This document shows positions 37,124 through 45,982 of a DNA stretch of 64,000 nt, piece after piece (within the stretch, counting starts at the first letter, position 1; every line of letters starts with the position of its first letter). Under the pieces are notes generated by a model that saw only the letters and a program-made list of their open reading frames with translations, was not told the DNA's origin and made no database searches. Both the position numbers and the translations under genes were made by a program. The DNA comes from Alloscardovia venturai (GTDB taxonomy: Bacteria > Actinomycetota > Actinomycetes > Actinomycetales > Bifidobacteriaceae): positions 1-64,000 of the forward strand of contig NZ_JBHTHQ010000006.1 in the NCBI RefSeq assembly GCF_042676605.1, read 5' to 3'.

Positions 37124-38511
37124 TAGTTTCCCTCTCCTTGATTTTCACGATGTTTGTGCTCTGTTTCCATCTGGCGTTTTGAATTAATCTGCTCCACAAA
37201 TTGAGCCGCGCGCGCAGACGTCCTCTCAGCAGGTTTCAACTTTCTCAATAATGACGCCACTACGTCGATGTCATCGCCTTGTGCTCCAGCGGCGATGGCG
37301 AGAGCGTTCATCTGGAGATTCATATGACCCGCCTGAATGCCAGGCCCTGCTAGTGCACGTAAAGCGGACAGATTTTGAACAAGTCCAAGAGCTGCGAGGA
37401 CGTTCTTAAACTCGGCGACATTCTCATAGTGCCCCATTCGTCGCGCAACTCCGGCAAGTGGGATGGAACTTGCCGCTCCACCTACGATCCCCACTTGAAG
37501 CGGAACTTCAATGTGACCGCACAAATTCCCCGCATCATTGACATACCAACGAGTAAGTGGCATATATGACTGACCTCGCCCCGCGTAAGCATGCGCGCAA
37601 GACTCTACAGCGCGGGTATCATTTCCCGATGCAAGTACCGCAGAAGAAATGCCATTCATAATGCCCTTGTTGTGCGTTACCGCACGGTCGTAGTCCGACA
37701 CCGCAAGGTCAGACAGCAACGCGATACGCTTCACTAACTTTTCTGATTCAACTCGTGAAGCGCCACGAAAAGCGACAGCTTGAGGCGTAAGCTCAACGTG
37801 CGCGGTCGTAACGCTATCATTTCCAGCGTTCGACAAAATAGCCACTAGAGGCTTTATCCCAAAGTATTCTGGGCTTTCAAGGGTATGCGAAATCGCCTCA
37901 GCGATAGTATTTACCGCATTCGCTCCCATAGCATCGCACGGATTCACCACAAGTACCGTTTTTACAAAACGATTATCCGGCGTCTTCTCCACAAAGAGAG
38001 CCTCTAGTCCGCCACCGCGCGCATGCATACTCGGAAGCGCCTTCCGAGCAATTGCACGCAACTCAGCTTCACATGAAACCACAACCTGCTTGAGCTTGTC
38101 ATACGACACATCGTGGGCAGCATAGACGACCTCGCCTCGCACGCGGCTTTCTTGAGTATGCGCAACTACGCCCCCACACACTGCACTCATATGAGCTCCA
38201 TGAGAAGCCGCTGCAACGACAGAGGCTTCCTCTACCACCATCGGCACGGTGTAATCCCTGCCATTAACACGCAACCCGCGCACCACTCCCATCGGCAGCG
38301 CGTATTGCGAAATTTGATTTTCTATAAGATGTGAAGCCGCATCGGGAGAAAGTATGCCGCACTCATTGGCCTGCGCCAACACACTTATGTCGACATCAGA
38401 TAGGACACCTGATGCGCTCAAAACTTCTAAGCGCCCTAAAGGAGAGAGCCGATAAAATTTCCGTTTTTTACTCTCGTCGCTCTCTACCATTGCCCCGTTC
38501 TTCGCCTCCAC
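37123..38511 (-). CDS. mvaA: HMG-CoA reductase, class II
   Basis: 462 residues. The family start FYRLSPLGRLEVL and the signature ENQISQYALPMGVVRGLRVN are followed by VVEEASVVAAASHGA (catalytic Glu), DAMGANAVNTIAE (cofactor-binding) and NKGIMNG (catalytic Lys). The C-terminal tail is basic and flexible. It is a separate enzyme, not fused to the thiolase as in the MvaE protein of enterococci. The start is uncertain: GTG at 38511, or ATG at 38490; neither has a clear ribosome-binding site. Confidence 0.92.
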   Translation of the reverse strand: MEAKNGAMVESDESKKRKFYRLSPLGRLEVLSASGVLSDVDISVLAQANECGILSPDAASHLIENQISQYALPMGVVRGLRVNGRDYTVPMVVEEASVVAAASHGAHMSAVCGGVVAHTQESRVRGEVVYAAHDVSYDKLKQVVVSCEAELRAIARKALPSMHARGGGLEALFVEKTPDNRFVKTVLVVNPCDAMGANAVNTIAEAISHTLESPEYFGIKPLVAILSNAGNDSVTTAHVELTPQAVAFRGASRVESEKLVKRIALLSDLAVSDYDRAVTHNKGIMNGISSAVLASGNDTRAVESCAHAYAGRGQSYMPLTRWYVNDAGNLCGHIEVPLQVGIVGGAASSIPLAGVARRMGHYENVAEFKNVLAALGLVQNLSALRALAGPGIQAGHMNLQMNALAIAAGAQGDDIDVVASLLRKLKPAERTSARAAQFVEQINSKRQMETEHKHRENQGEGN

Positions 38512-38541
38512 ACCGTCGTTACTACTCGTTGATGCTATTCA

Positions 38542-39720
38542 CTACTGAACTTCTACTTGCATTGCCACGCCTATACCGCCGCCCACACATAAAGCAGCTA
38601 CTCCATCATGCGCATGTCGCGCGCGAAGAGCATGGATAAGAGTGGTAAGGATACGAGCCCCCGAACATCCCAGCGGATGCCCCAAAGCAAGAGCACCACC
38701 ATTGACGTTCAGCTTCGACTCATCAAGCTTGAGCTGCTGTGCCACAGCGACAGACTGAGCCGCGAACGCTTCATTGACTTCTACCAAGTCCATATCGTTT
38801 AATGACGAGCCAGTAGCTTTCATCAGTTTTTCAATCACATGTTTCGGCGCATACCCCATAAAATCAGGGTCGATACCACCTTCACAGTACCCTTTAATCT
38901 CTGCTAGATATGAGATTCCTTGCTCTTTGGCACGGTCTTTACTCATTAAAATCAGAGCAGAAGCGCCATCGTTGATACTACTTGCGTTACCTGCTGTGAC
39001 GGTACCGTCATCCATGAAAGCCGGTCGAAGTGCAGCGAGTTTCTCGAGGGATGTATCAGCGCGCGGAGCCTCATCTTTATCTACGATAGTGTCGCCTTTA
39101 CGGGTACGAATCGCGACGGAGACAATCTCCTCATCAAATGCACCAGCGCTCATCGCGGCTACAGCTTTATGATGAGACTCTAACGCGAACCTATCTTGCA
39201 TTTCACGCGAAATGCCGAATCGCTGTGCGACGTTTTCAGCGGTCTGCCCCATCGCTTCACTAGTAAATGCGTCGGAAAGTCCATCGCGGTAAATTGCATC
39301 TACCATCTCCGTATTGCCATAGCGGAAACCATCGCGAAGCTTCGGTAGATAGTGTGGAGCATTGCTCATAGATTCTGTACCACCGACAAGAACTATGTCA
39401 GCGTCTCCCATCACGATGGCTGCCTGCCCGAGCCTCGCTGCTTTAAGTCCCGACCCGCACACTTCATTAATGGTCATCGCGGTAGAGCCTGTAGCCATTC
39501 CAGATTTCAAGGCAATCTGCCGTGCGACATTCTGTCCTGAATTTGCTTGAAGGACATTTCCAAAAATCGCTTGATCGATAGTGTCGGGAGATATTCCAGC
39601 ACGCTCTATTGCTGCTTTGGCTGCACATGTGCCTAGCTGCACTGCAGTAAGAGAGGACAGCGAGCCTCCGAATTTCCCTATGGGAGTGCGTACAGCACTT
39701 ACTATAACTACATCGACCAT
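38542..39720 (-). CDS. acetyl-CoA acetyltransferase (thiolase)
   Basis: 392-residue biosynthetic-type thiolase that makes acetoacetyl-CoA from two acetyl-CoA. Acyl-enzyme Cys88 in INEVCGSGLKAARL, the motif VEVNEAFAAQ, catalytic His in GHPLGCSGARI and the C-terminal LCVGGGIGVAMQ with the second Cys are all intact. First gene of the upper mevalonate operon, 30 bases ahead of mvaA. Promoter at 39802-39830 gives an approximately 75-nt leader containing the TTTGCGC/GCGCAAA hairpin at 39764-39783. Confidence 0.92.
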   Translation of the reverse strand: MVDVVIVSAVRTPIGKFGGSLSSLTAVQLGTCAAKAAIERAGISPDTIDQAIFGNVLQANSGQNVARQIALKSGMATGSTAMTINEVCGSGLKAARLGQAAIVMGDADIVLVGGTESMSNAPHYLPKLRDGFRYGNTEMVDAIYRDGLSDAFTSEAMGQTAENVAQRFGISREMQDRFALESHHKAVAAMSAGAFDEEIVSVAIRTRKGDTIVDKDEAPRADTSLEKLAALRPAFMDDGTVTAGNASSINDGASALILMSKDRAKEQGISYLAEIKGYCEGGIDPDFMGYAPKHVIEKLMKATGSSLNDMDLVEVNEAFAAQSVAVAQQLKLDESKLNVNGGALALGHPLGCSGARILTTLIHALRARHAHDGVAALCVGGGIGVAMQVEVQ

Positions 39721-39801
39721 AACCCTAAAAGTGTACGATTTTTCGAACCTATAGAGGAGGGCTTTGCGCTCGTTTGCGCAAATCTCCTACAAATGTTATG
39801 C

Positions 39802-39830
39802 CCATTATGCCGACAGCACAGCATTGACAA
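39802..39830 (-). promoter_or_regulatory. promoter of mevalonate operon
   Basis: TTGTCA (39825-39830), 17 bases, TAATGG (39802-39807) on the minus strand. The same DNA on the plus strand reads TTGACA (39824-39829), so two divergent promoters may share this spot. Confidence 0.55.
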
Positions 39831-39968
39831 CCAAAAAGCAGCACCATTACGAAATAATAATCTTGTGTAGAGTTTGTGAATATCACTTACGAGCTCTTGC
39901 AATTTTTAACTAGACTCGAAACGTTATTCTCTTTTCCCAATGGTGCGTATATCGCTGAAAAACAGCGA
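39824..39968 (+). promoter_or_regulatory. possible promoter and leader hairpin of the MFS-CBS gene
   Basis: TTGACA (39824-39829) is followed after 17 bases by TTACGA. The long leader contains TCGCTG-AAAAA-CAGCGA (39952-39968). Nothing else is recognised between here and the gene. Confidence 0.35.
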
Positions 39969-40055
39969 GGATACCATGCGCCCAAAGTCGCGGAATCCTA
40001 GCGCGAATTTTCTGGAGTAAAAGCTGAATTGAAGAAAGATATGAAGGAGATTTCT

Positions 40056-42017
40056 GTGTCTGAAACACAGTCTGAAGTAGCACGGTCAGGCGCTACACAA
40101 GCAGGCGCACCTATGCATAAGCGCCCTCAGGTCAAGCACCCATACCTAGTGCTCATGGCACTCTTAATCGGTGCATTTACAGGCATGTACAGTGAGACAG
40201 CCATCAACATTATCCTGCCACAGATTGGCGGACAGTTCCACGTTGCTACAGCTACCAGCCAATGGCTCGTCATCGGCTACATGCTTATGATTGGTTTTGT
40301 ACTGCCATTTAGCTCAATTTTGACGAAGCACTTTACTATTAAGTCCTTGGCTATCTTCGCATTGTCAGCATTTACCATTGGCGCCGTTATCTCTGCCGCG
40401 GCTCCGACATTTGCAATTTTGCTTATTGGTCGCGCAATTCAAGGTATCGGCTTGGGCATCGTACTTCCTCTCGCTTTCTCAATGGTGATGGAAGTCATGC
40501 CTCCACAAAAACTCGGCGCAGCGATGGGCATGGTATCTCTGATTATCATGCTTGCGCCGGTCGTCGGTCCAACTTTGGCAGGTATTTTAACCGGCATTGC
40601 AAGCTGGCGTTTGGTATTCGTCTCTATTGCCGTCCTCGGCGTTATCGGTCTTGTATTCGCCTTTATGTTCCTCATCAGCCCTATGGAGCTGACCAAGCCT
40701 AAGGTTGATACCCTGTCCGTCGTTCTCTCCGTCATCGGCTTCGGCGGTGTCGTGCTTGGCGCGGGTATGGCTTCAGAATTCAGGTGGATCTCTGCGCCTG
40801 TACTCAGTGCGCTCATCATCGGTATCGCAGCACTCATATGGTATTCCATGCGCCAACTTAAGCAGGAAATTCCTGTCCTCAATCTTCGTGCATTTACTTT
40901 CCGCGACTTCGCCATCGGTACTACCCTCGTAATGCTTAACTTCGGCATCACCTTGAGCGTCATGTTCCTCATTCCACAGTTCTTCCAGTACTCTTTGGCT
41001 CTCGGCGTCTCTCTCGCAGGTGCTTTGATGCTGCCAGGCGGTATCGTGAACGCTCTCACTTCTATGCTTTCCGGTCGTGCTTATGACAAAATTGGTGCAA
41101 AGAAACCGGCAATCCTCGGTTTCTTCATCACTATCATCGGCATCGTTATGATTCTTGGCGCTATCTTCGCGAATGCGCTCAATCCTGCCCTCATCGTTAC
41201 AGCGCATATCATTATGATGATTGGTGTACCTCTGGCAATGAGCCCTATGCAAACTTATGCTCTCGGCGCTCTTCCACGCAAGTACAATGCTGATGGATCT
41301 ACCATTATGAACACCTTGCAGCAAGTCGTCGGTGCAGTTTTCACCGCTGTCACCACTTCCCTCCTCACGGCAGGGGTAGCAGCCGTGCACGGTTCTAAGG
41401 CAGCACAGTTTAGCAATGGTACAAAGTACGGTCTCTATTTCGCTCTCATTATGGCTATCCTTGGCTTCGTGGGTGCTTTCTTCATTAGCGACAAGAAGAA
41501 GGCAGAGACTCACGAAGAAGCAGCTGAGACTCCTGCGGCAGTTGACTCTACTGAGATTGAGCCTGCATTGATGACTCTTATGAAGACAGATGTGTACACG
41601 GTATCCGAAGATACTACTGCGATGGAAGCTATGCGTTTGTTTACGTCGCATGGAATTTCTGGCGTTCCTGTGGTTGCAGCAGACGGTAAGCTCAAGGGCT
41701 TCGTCTCTGATGGAGACGTATTGAATTTGCTTGCTGACCAGAATCCTGAATTTACGAGTTTCTACTCTGCGGTCATCGAAAGCAACAGTGACAGCTTCTC
41801 TAAGCGCGTGCGCAACAATCTCGATACTCCAGTGTCCGAGATTGCGACGAAGAATGTCATTTCTGTCGATGTCACTGACTCTATGTCTCATATCTGCGAG
41901 GTTCTCGTAGCCAAGCACTTGAAGAAGGTGCCAGTAGTTGACAGCGCACACGGCGGAAAGATGGTCGGTATCCTTAACCGCTCTGATGTCCTGAAGTTTG
42001 TGGTGGAGCAGTACTAA
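40056..42017 (+). CDS. DHA2-type MFS exporter fused to a CBS pair
   Basis: 653 residues. The first 460 form a 14-segment drug:H+ antiporter (DHA2): motif C-like GPTLAGILTGIASWRLVF and TAINIILPQIGG. A linker of about 30 residues leads to two CBS domains (LMKTDVYTVSEDTTAMEAMR to NLLADQN; SEIATKNVISVDVTDSMSH to the end), a module that binds adenine nucleotides or SAM and gates activity. Start GTG at 40056 has AAGGAG 6 nt upstream; the in-frame TTG and ATG before it are poorly served. The exported compound is unknown. Confidence 0.87.
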   Translation: MSETQSEVARSGATQAGAPMHKRPQVKHPYLVLMALLIGAFTGMYSETAINIILPQIGGQFHVATATSQWLVIGYMLMIGFVLPFSSILTKHFTIKSLAIFALSAFTIGAVISAAAPTFAILLIGRAIQGIGLGIVLPLAFSMVMEVMPPQKLGAAMGMVSLIIMLAPVVGPTLAGILTGIASWRLVFVSIAVLGVIGLVFAFMFLISPMELTKPKVDTLSVVLSVIGFGGVVLGAGMASEFRWISAPVLSALIIGIAALIWYSMRQLKQEIPVLNLRAFTFRDFAIGTTLVMLNFGITLSVMFLIPQFFQYSLALGVSLAGALMLPGGIVNALTSMLSGRAYDKIGAKKPAILGFFITIIGIVMILGAIFANALNPALIVTAHIIMMIGVPLAMSPMQTYALGALPRKYNADGSTIMNTLQQVVGAVFTAVTTSLLTAGVAAVHGSKAAQFSNGTKYGLYFALIMAILGFVGAFFISDKKKAETHEEAAETPAAVDSTEIEPALMTLMKTDVYTVSEDTTAMEAMRLFTSHGISGVPVVAADGKLKGFVSDGDVLNLLADQNPEFTSFYSAVIESNSDSFSKRVRNNLDTPVSEIATKNVISVDVTDSMSHICEVLVAKHLKKVPVVDSAHGGKMVGILNRSDVLKFVVEQY

Positions 42018-42086
42018 CAGTATTAGCAGTACTTTCCTTTACGTTTTACGTTTCCCGCGTTTGAAATTACAGAAATTATATAATTG

Positions 42087-42110
42087 CCTGGGTCTTCATG
42101 GACTCAGGCA
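42087..42110. terminator. bidirectional terminator
   Basis: GCCTGGGTC-ttcatg-GACTCAGGC with one G-T pair, followed by ATATTTTTA on the plus strand and AATTATAT on the minus strand. It separates the convergent MFS-CBS and pilus operons. Confidence 0.8.
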
Positions 42111-42138
42111 TATTTTTACCGTTTAAGCCGCTGAACTA

Positions 42139-43041
42139 CTACGTTTTGCTCAGGGAGCCATGTCGCGCCGTACGCACTATCAGGGTAATTAGCACAAGAA
42201 TCACGATAAGCAACACGATAATAATTAGCCATAATATCCACAATGCTATGGAGTACCTTCCGCTGATATAGTCTATAGCTCCTGCAACGGTATACAGGAC
42301 GGAATCAGTGCGCCCTCCAGCAAAAGGGTCTTCATGCACTGTATCCGTGATTTTAGCGAGAAGGATGTGACGCCCGTTCGTTACACTCTCATAGCATGTA
42401 CTCAACATGACGATATGATCGGCAGAGGAAACCGATACATTACGCATAAGCTGAGCTTTGGACAGTAAATATTTGTAGTAGGCGTTCTTCTGCTCAATGT
42501 CTGAAATATGTGGCGTATAGACTTCTTTGTCATACGCATCGACTTGGAGAATCGCGAAGACATCAAGTCCTCGCATACGACCGTCATAGTAAATACTGCC
42601 GTATTTATGAGAGTCGAAAAATTGCGCATTCGTAAAACGCTTGATATCACCAAACATATATCCATGAATGGTATCGTGCCCGTAAATAATGGTGTTGAAA
42701 TCCTTGAATTGCGCATTACTCCGGTAGTCTAAGAATGGCGCTCCCAGCTCAGAATAATTCCCCTGCGGATCCGTTTTAAGATATTTCTTGTTATCCGTCG
42801 TGTGAAGAAGCGGATAGTCTACATGCGTGCCATACACGTTAATCCAACCGACCACTTCAGGATTAATGCGCTGGAGCTTGGAGAATCCCTGCTCTGATTT
42901 GTCTTTCTCCGCCGCGATAGCGCTGCGAATCGGCATAACGGCACCTACCATGCAGGCAACAATTGCCAAAACTGCCGCGATGATACTGACACGGCGGCGT
43001 GCAGAACGAGCATACGTACAGAAATACCTAATCATAAGCAT
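42139..43041 (-). CDS. class B sortase (second)
   Basis: 300 residues. N-terminal membrane helix (VSIIAAVLAIVACMVGAVMP), sortase core with catalytic His in IIYGHDTIHG (about 122), Cys in MLSTCYESVTNGRH (about 216) and Arg (about 224), then a C-terminal membrane helix and basic tail. Class B features match the pilus polymerases of streptococcal FCT-2/3/4 loci. The start (ATG 43041) overlaps the preceding sortase stop, with AAGG 9 nt upstream. It may attach the pilus base or shape the pilus while the first sortase polymerises; which does what is unknown. Confidence 0.88.
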   Translation of the reverse strand: MLMIRYFCTYARSARRRVSIIAAVLAIVACMVGAVMPIRSAIAAEKDKSEQGFSKLQRINPEVVGWINVYGTHVDYPLLHTTDNKKYLKTDPQGNYSELGAPFLDYRSNAQFKDFNTIIYGHDTIHGYMFGDIKRFTNAQFFDSHKYGSIYYDGRMRGLDVFAILQVDAYDKEVYTPHISDIEQKNAYYKYLLSKAQLMRNVSVSSADHIVMLSTCYESVTNGRHILLAKITDTVHEDPFAGGRTDSVLYTVAGAIDYISGRYSIALWILWLIIIVLLIVILVLITLIVRTARHGSLSKT

Positions 43042-43045
43042 CACT

Positions 43046-44032
43046 CTATGCCTTGTCGTCTGCAAGTTCCTTATCACGCGCTCTCTTTCGCTGGGTCGCA
43101 CGGTAAAGCACAATGAGCAGGAGAACGATAATGAGTATCAAGATAAAGATAATGAAGTACCACACCCATAGCGGGATATTTCTGAGTAACCGCCCAAAGG
43201 TCGAGTCGCCGAAAACGTTATATGGGAACGGGTCGTTGTTCACCTTCTTAAACGTATTAGGATGAACTTTATCCGTAATCTTGGCAAGAACGATGTGGCG
43301 CCCGTTCGTCGCATTAAGATAACATGTGCTCAGGAGCACAATCGAGTCGTGCGGACCGACAGAGATATCACGTTTATGTGCCGTGTGTGCAAGAATGTTA
43401 CTGAGATACTGCATACGCTGAGCATCGCCACGAATACCAGGATTGTAAATATCTCCATCGTATGCATCGACTTCCATCACGCCAAAAATCTCAAGACCTC
43501 GCTGCTTACCGTTGTAGTAAATGCTCCCATACTTGTGACTGTCAAAGAATTTCTTGTCCATAAAGCGCGAAAGGTGCCCGAACATAACACCACTATCTAC
43601 GTGATGTCCGTAAATAATAGAGTTAAAATCGTCAAAATTCTTGCTATTACGAGAGTCCAAGAAAAGTGCGCCGGTTGCGCTGTATTCTCCTAAAGCATCT
43701 GTATTAATGTATTTCTCATTGTCATGCCCCTGCACAACGGGATAGTCTACATTTGTTCCATAAATGTTAATCCACCCCATAACATCAGGATTACGTTTTT
43801 GCAGCTGCTTAAACCCAGTGAAAGTCTCTAGTGGATCTTTCCCCTGCTGAGCTTGCGGTTTATATGACTCGTACTCGCTCGGAGATGCAGCTGCATAGAC
43901 CTGCTGTGAGTCCCACAAAGCATAAAACCCAAGAAGGAAGAGTAAAGCTGCAAGGATTAACAAAATATTGCTTATGATGCTATCAAGCACCTTAACAATG
44001 ATTTTTCCTGTGCTCTTCCTATCTTGGGTCAT
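43046..44032 (-). CDS. class B sortase (pilus polymerase candidate)
   Basis: 328 residues with membrane helices at both ends. Catalytic His143 in IIYGHHVDSGVMFG, Cys237 in LLSTCYLNATNGRH and Arg245 are intact. Close to the second sortase over the whole core (for example FFDSHKYGSIYY in both), so the pair arose by duplication. It directly follows the pilin gene, the place of the pilin polymerase in FCT-type operons. It should link VPATG-bearing pilins. Confidence 0.9.
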   Translation of the reverse strand: MTQDRKSTGKIIVKVLDSIISNILLILAALLFLLGFYALWDSQQVYAAASPSEYESYKPQAQQGKDPLETFTGFKQLQKRNPDVMGWINIYGTNVDYPVVQGHDNEKYINTDALGEYSATGALFLDSRNSKNFDDFNSIIYGHHVDSGVMFGHLSRFMDKKFFDSHKYGSIYYNGKQRGLEIFGVMEVDAYDGDIYNPGIRGDAQRMQYLSNILAHTAHKRDISVGPHDSIVLLSTCYLNATNGRHIVLAKITDKVHPNTFKKVNNDPFPYNVFGDSTFGRLLRNIPLWVWYFIIFILILIIVLLLIVLYRATQRKRARDKELADDKA

Positions 44033-44077
44033 TTTTCTATCTCTTAATGGCTCTTACTTACGAGGGATGATTCTCAC

Positions 44078-45349
44078 TTAAGCACGACGGTTGCGACGTG
44101 CGATAACGAGACCTGCGAAGAGAGCTACAGCCACACCAATCATAACGATGAACGGGAGGTTGTTGATAAGCAAACCAGTTGCAGGAACATCATCAGCGTA
44201 TGTGTTGGTGACGTCGTTGGTATTGGTCTTCTCACCTACGAGGTAAGTAGCACTTGCTGGAGTTGTGAGAGCAGCATTCTTCTCGCCGTTAACTTCTACA
44301 GCTGCTGCACCGTTCTCTACAACCTTTGCAGATGGAGTGTAGTGTGCTGTACCATTTTCAGTCAAAGTGTAGCGTACACCAGCTGGGAGAGAGTCAAACT
44401 CAAGCTTCTCGCCGTGCTTCAAGGTAAAGGTCTGAGCCTGACCTGCAGTGAATGTTACAGGTGTCTTGGTGCCGTCCTTAGCAACCTTGTTTGCAGTGTA
44501 GGAAGTTTGGATTGGATCATTAGTGGTGTCATGCTGTGGAGCTGTGAAGGTAAGGCTGAAGGTGAAGTCCTTGTTCTTGTCGCCAAGACCGTTTGTATCA
44601 GCTACAGTCTTCGTGATAGTCAAAGCCTTCTTTGTGTCATCTACAGTGCTTGGGTCCTCTGGAGTCTTGCCTGCCTCTTTGGTGTAAGTGTTCTTGAAGA
44701 GGTTGTAAGAGTGGGAACCTGGAGCAATTGGCTCAACCTTGGTGGAGCTGTCAGCGTCATGACCTGCAGCGTCCTTTGTCTGTCGGAAGTATACAGAGGA
44801 GATGTACTTTGCACCATTGTTATCCTTAACAATGACGTGCATCTCATACTCAGACTTGTCGAAGTCCATCTTGTCGACTGTCTGACCGTTAGAACCAGTC
44901 AATGCAGTAAAGCCTGTGTTTGCTTCAGAAACTGTATAAACATACTCACCGGTAGCGGTGTAGGTCACACCGTCAAAGAGGTTTGCAGTTTCCTTATTAA
45001 TCTTGCCAGTGTAGCTGTCAGATGCAGTAGTACCATTTGCAACGGTGTTCTTGTCACCATTTGCATAGTTGACAGTCTTATCTGCAATTGCAGGAGTATC
45101 TGCAGCAGAGTTTGTATCTGAGCCCTTAGCAGCAAACTTAAAAGTAAATGTTGCATTTGGAGCGGTGACACCCTCTGGAATGTTCAAAGTCTTGGTAATG
45201 GTAACTTCAGCGCTAGTACCAGCTGCGCCGGAAGTTGTGGTAGCACTTGTGTCATCTGCGAAAGCGGTCGCACCGCCGACGAGCAACATGCTTGTAGCAG
45301 CTACAGCTGCAAGTGAAGAAGTGATTCTTCCCATGATATTTTTCTTCAT
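44078..45349 (-). CDS. FctA/Spy0128-type major pilin
   Basis: 423 residues: signal peptide (SSLAAVAATSMLLVGGATAFA), two Spy0128/FctA-like Ig domains (about 45-225 and 238-380), then the sorting signal VPATG (388-392), a membrane helix and the tail RRNRRA. The motif is not LPXTG but resembles the EVPTG-type signal of FctA pilins that are processed by class B sortases. Such domains usually carry internal Lys-Asn isopeptide bonds. It sits between the SipA-like gene and the sortases, as in streptococcal FCT loci. Confidence 0.88.
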   Translation of the reverse strand: MKKNIMGRITSSLAAVAATSMLLVGGATAFADDTSATTTSGAAGTSAEVTITKTLNIPEGVTAPNATFTFKFAAKGSDTNSAADTPAIADKTVNYANGDKNTVANGTTASDSYTGKINKETANLFDGVTYTATGEYVYTVSEANTGFTALTGSNGQTVDKMDFDKSEYEMHVIVKDNNGAKYISSVYFRQTKDAAGHDADSSTKVEPIAPGSHSYNLFKNTYTKEAGKTPEDPSTVDDTKKALTITKTVADTNGLGDKNKDFTFSLTFTAPQHDTTNDPIQTSYTANKVAKDGTKTPVTFTAGQAQTFTLKHGEKLEFDSLPAGVRYTLTENGTAHYTPSAKVVENGAAAVEVNGEKNAALTTPASATYLVGEKTNTNDVTNTYADDVPATGLLINNLPFIVMIGVAVALFAGLVIARRNRRA

Positions 45350-45454
45350 ATTTTTCCTTTATCTCTTTTACTCTGAGCTGCGAAAGCAGCTACGTTTATG
45401 TAAAAATTACTGATTTCTGATAATGGCATCTCAGCAATGTCAGTATGTGCTCTG

Positions 45455-45982
45455 CTAGAAATTGCGTCTGCGCATAAGCATTACCACTTTGCCATCTGTA
45501 CGTTGAGAAGGTATCGGGCCAAATACTCGACCATCCACTGCGCTTTCGCGGTTATCCCCCAAGGCAAAAACTTGACCTTGTGGGACTTTCAGTGGAAACT
45601 TCACTCCCTTTCTGTACAGCAAAGTATCAGTGTAAATATTGTCTTCTTGCTGCACTGCGCCGTTGACGATCAATCCTTTGTCAGTGATATTGACTGTGTC
45701 TCCAGACGTCGCAACCACGCGCGCAACTCGCATTTTCTTGTCATAGTGATAAGCGAAAATATCACCCACCTTATATCTCTTGTCTAGACGATAGTAAACA
45801 ACTAAATCTCCGTCTTTGACGGCAGGACTCATGCCATTGTCGTTGTAGCGGACCACTCCAAACAGGAAGAAATAGACTGCACAGAGTGCCACTGCAACAA
45901 GCACGATTTTGCCGAATAGATACAGCAAGTCATCCCATACAGTCACTTCCTTCTTTGCATGCTTTGTGTGTTCCTTTTTCAT
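45455..45982 (-). CDS. SipA-like signal-peptidase homologue, catalytically dead
   Basis: 175 residues with an N-terminal membrane helix and a type I signal peptidase fold. Aligned with active enzymes, the catalytic Ser is Gly50 (DNGMSPAVKDGD instead of xSMxP) and the catalytic Lys is Ala87 (RVARVVATSGD instead of VKRVVGLPGD). The GDNR box (ALGDNRESAVDGR) is present. In Streptococcus pyogenes the pilus-locus protein SipA likewise lacks both catalytic residues and is required for pilus assembly as a chaperone-like factor. Overlaps the adhesin gene by 4 nt. Confidence 0.85.
   Translation of the reverse strand: MKKEHTKHAKKEVTVWDDLLYLFGKIVLVAVALCAVYFFLFGVVRYNDNGMSPAVKDGDLVVYYRLDKRYKVGDIFAYHYDKKMRVARVVATSGDTVNITDKGLIVNGAVQQEDNIYTDTLLYRKGVKFPLKVPQGQVFALGDNRESAVDGRVFGPIPSQRTDGKVVMLMRRRNF

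Noticed and set aside
44342..45121. A 259-codon open frame on the plus strand
   Set aside because: Antisense to the pilin gene; composition and lack of a start site show it to be a shadow of a Thr/Lys-rich gene.
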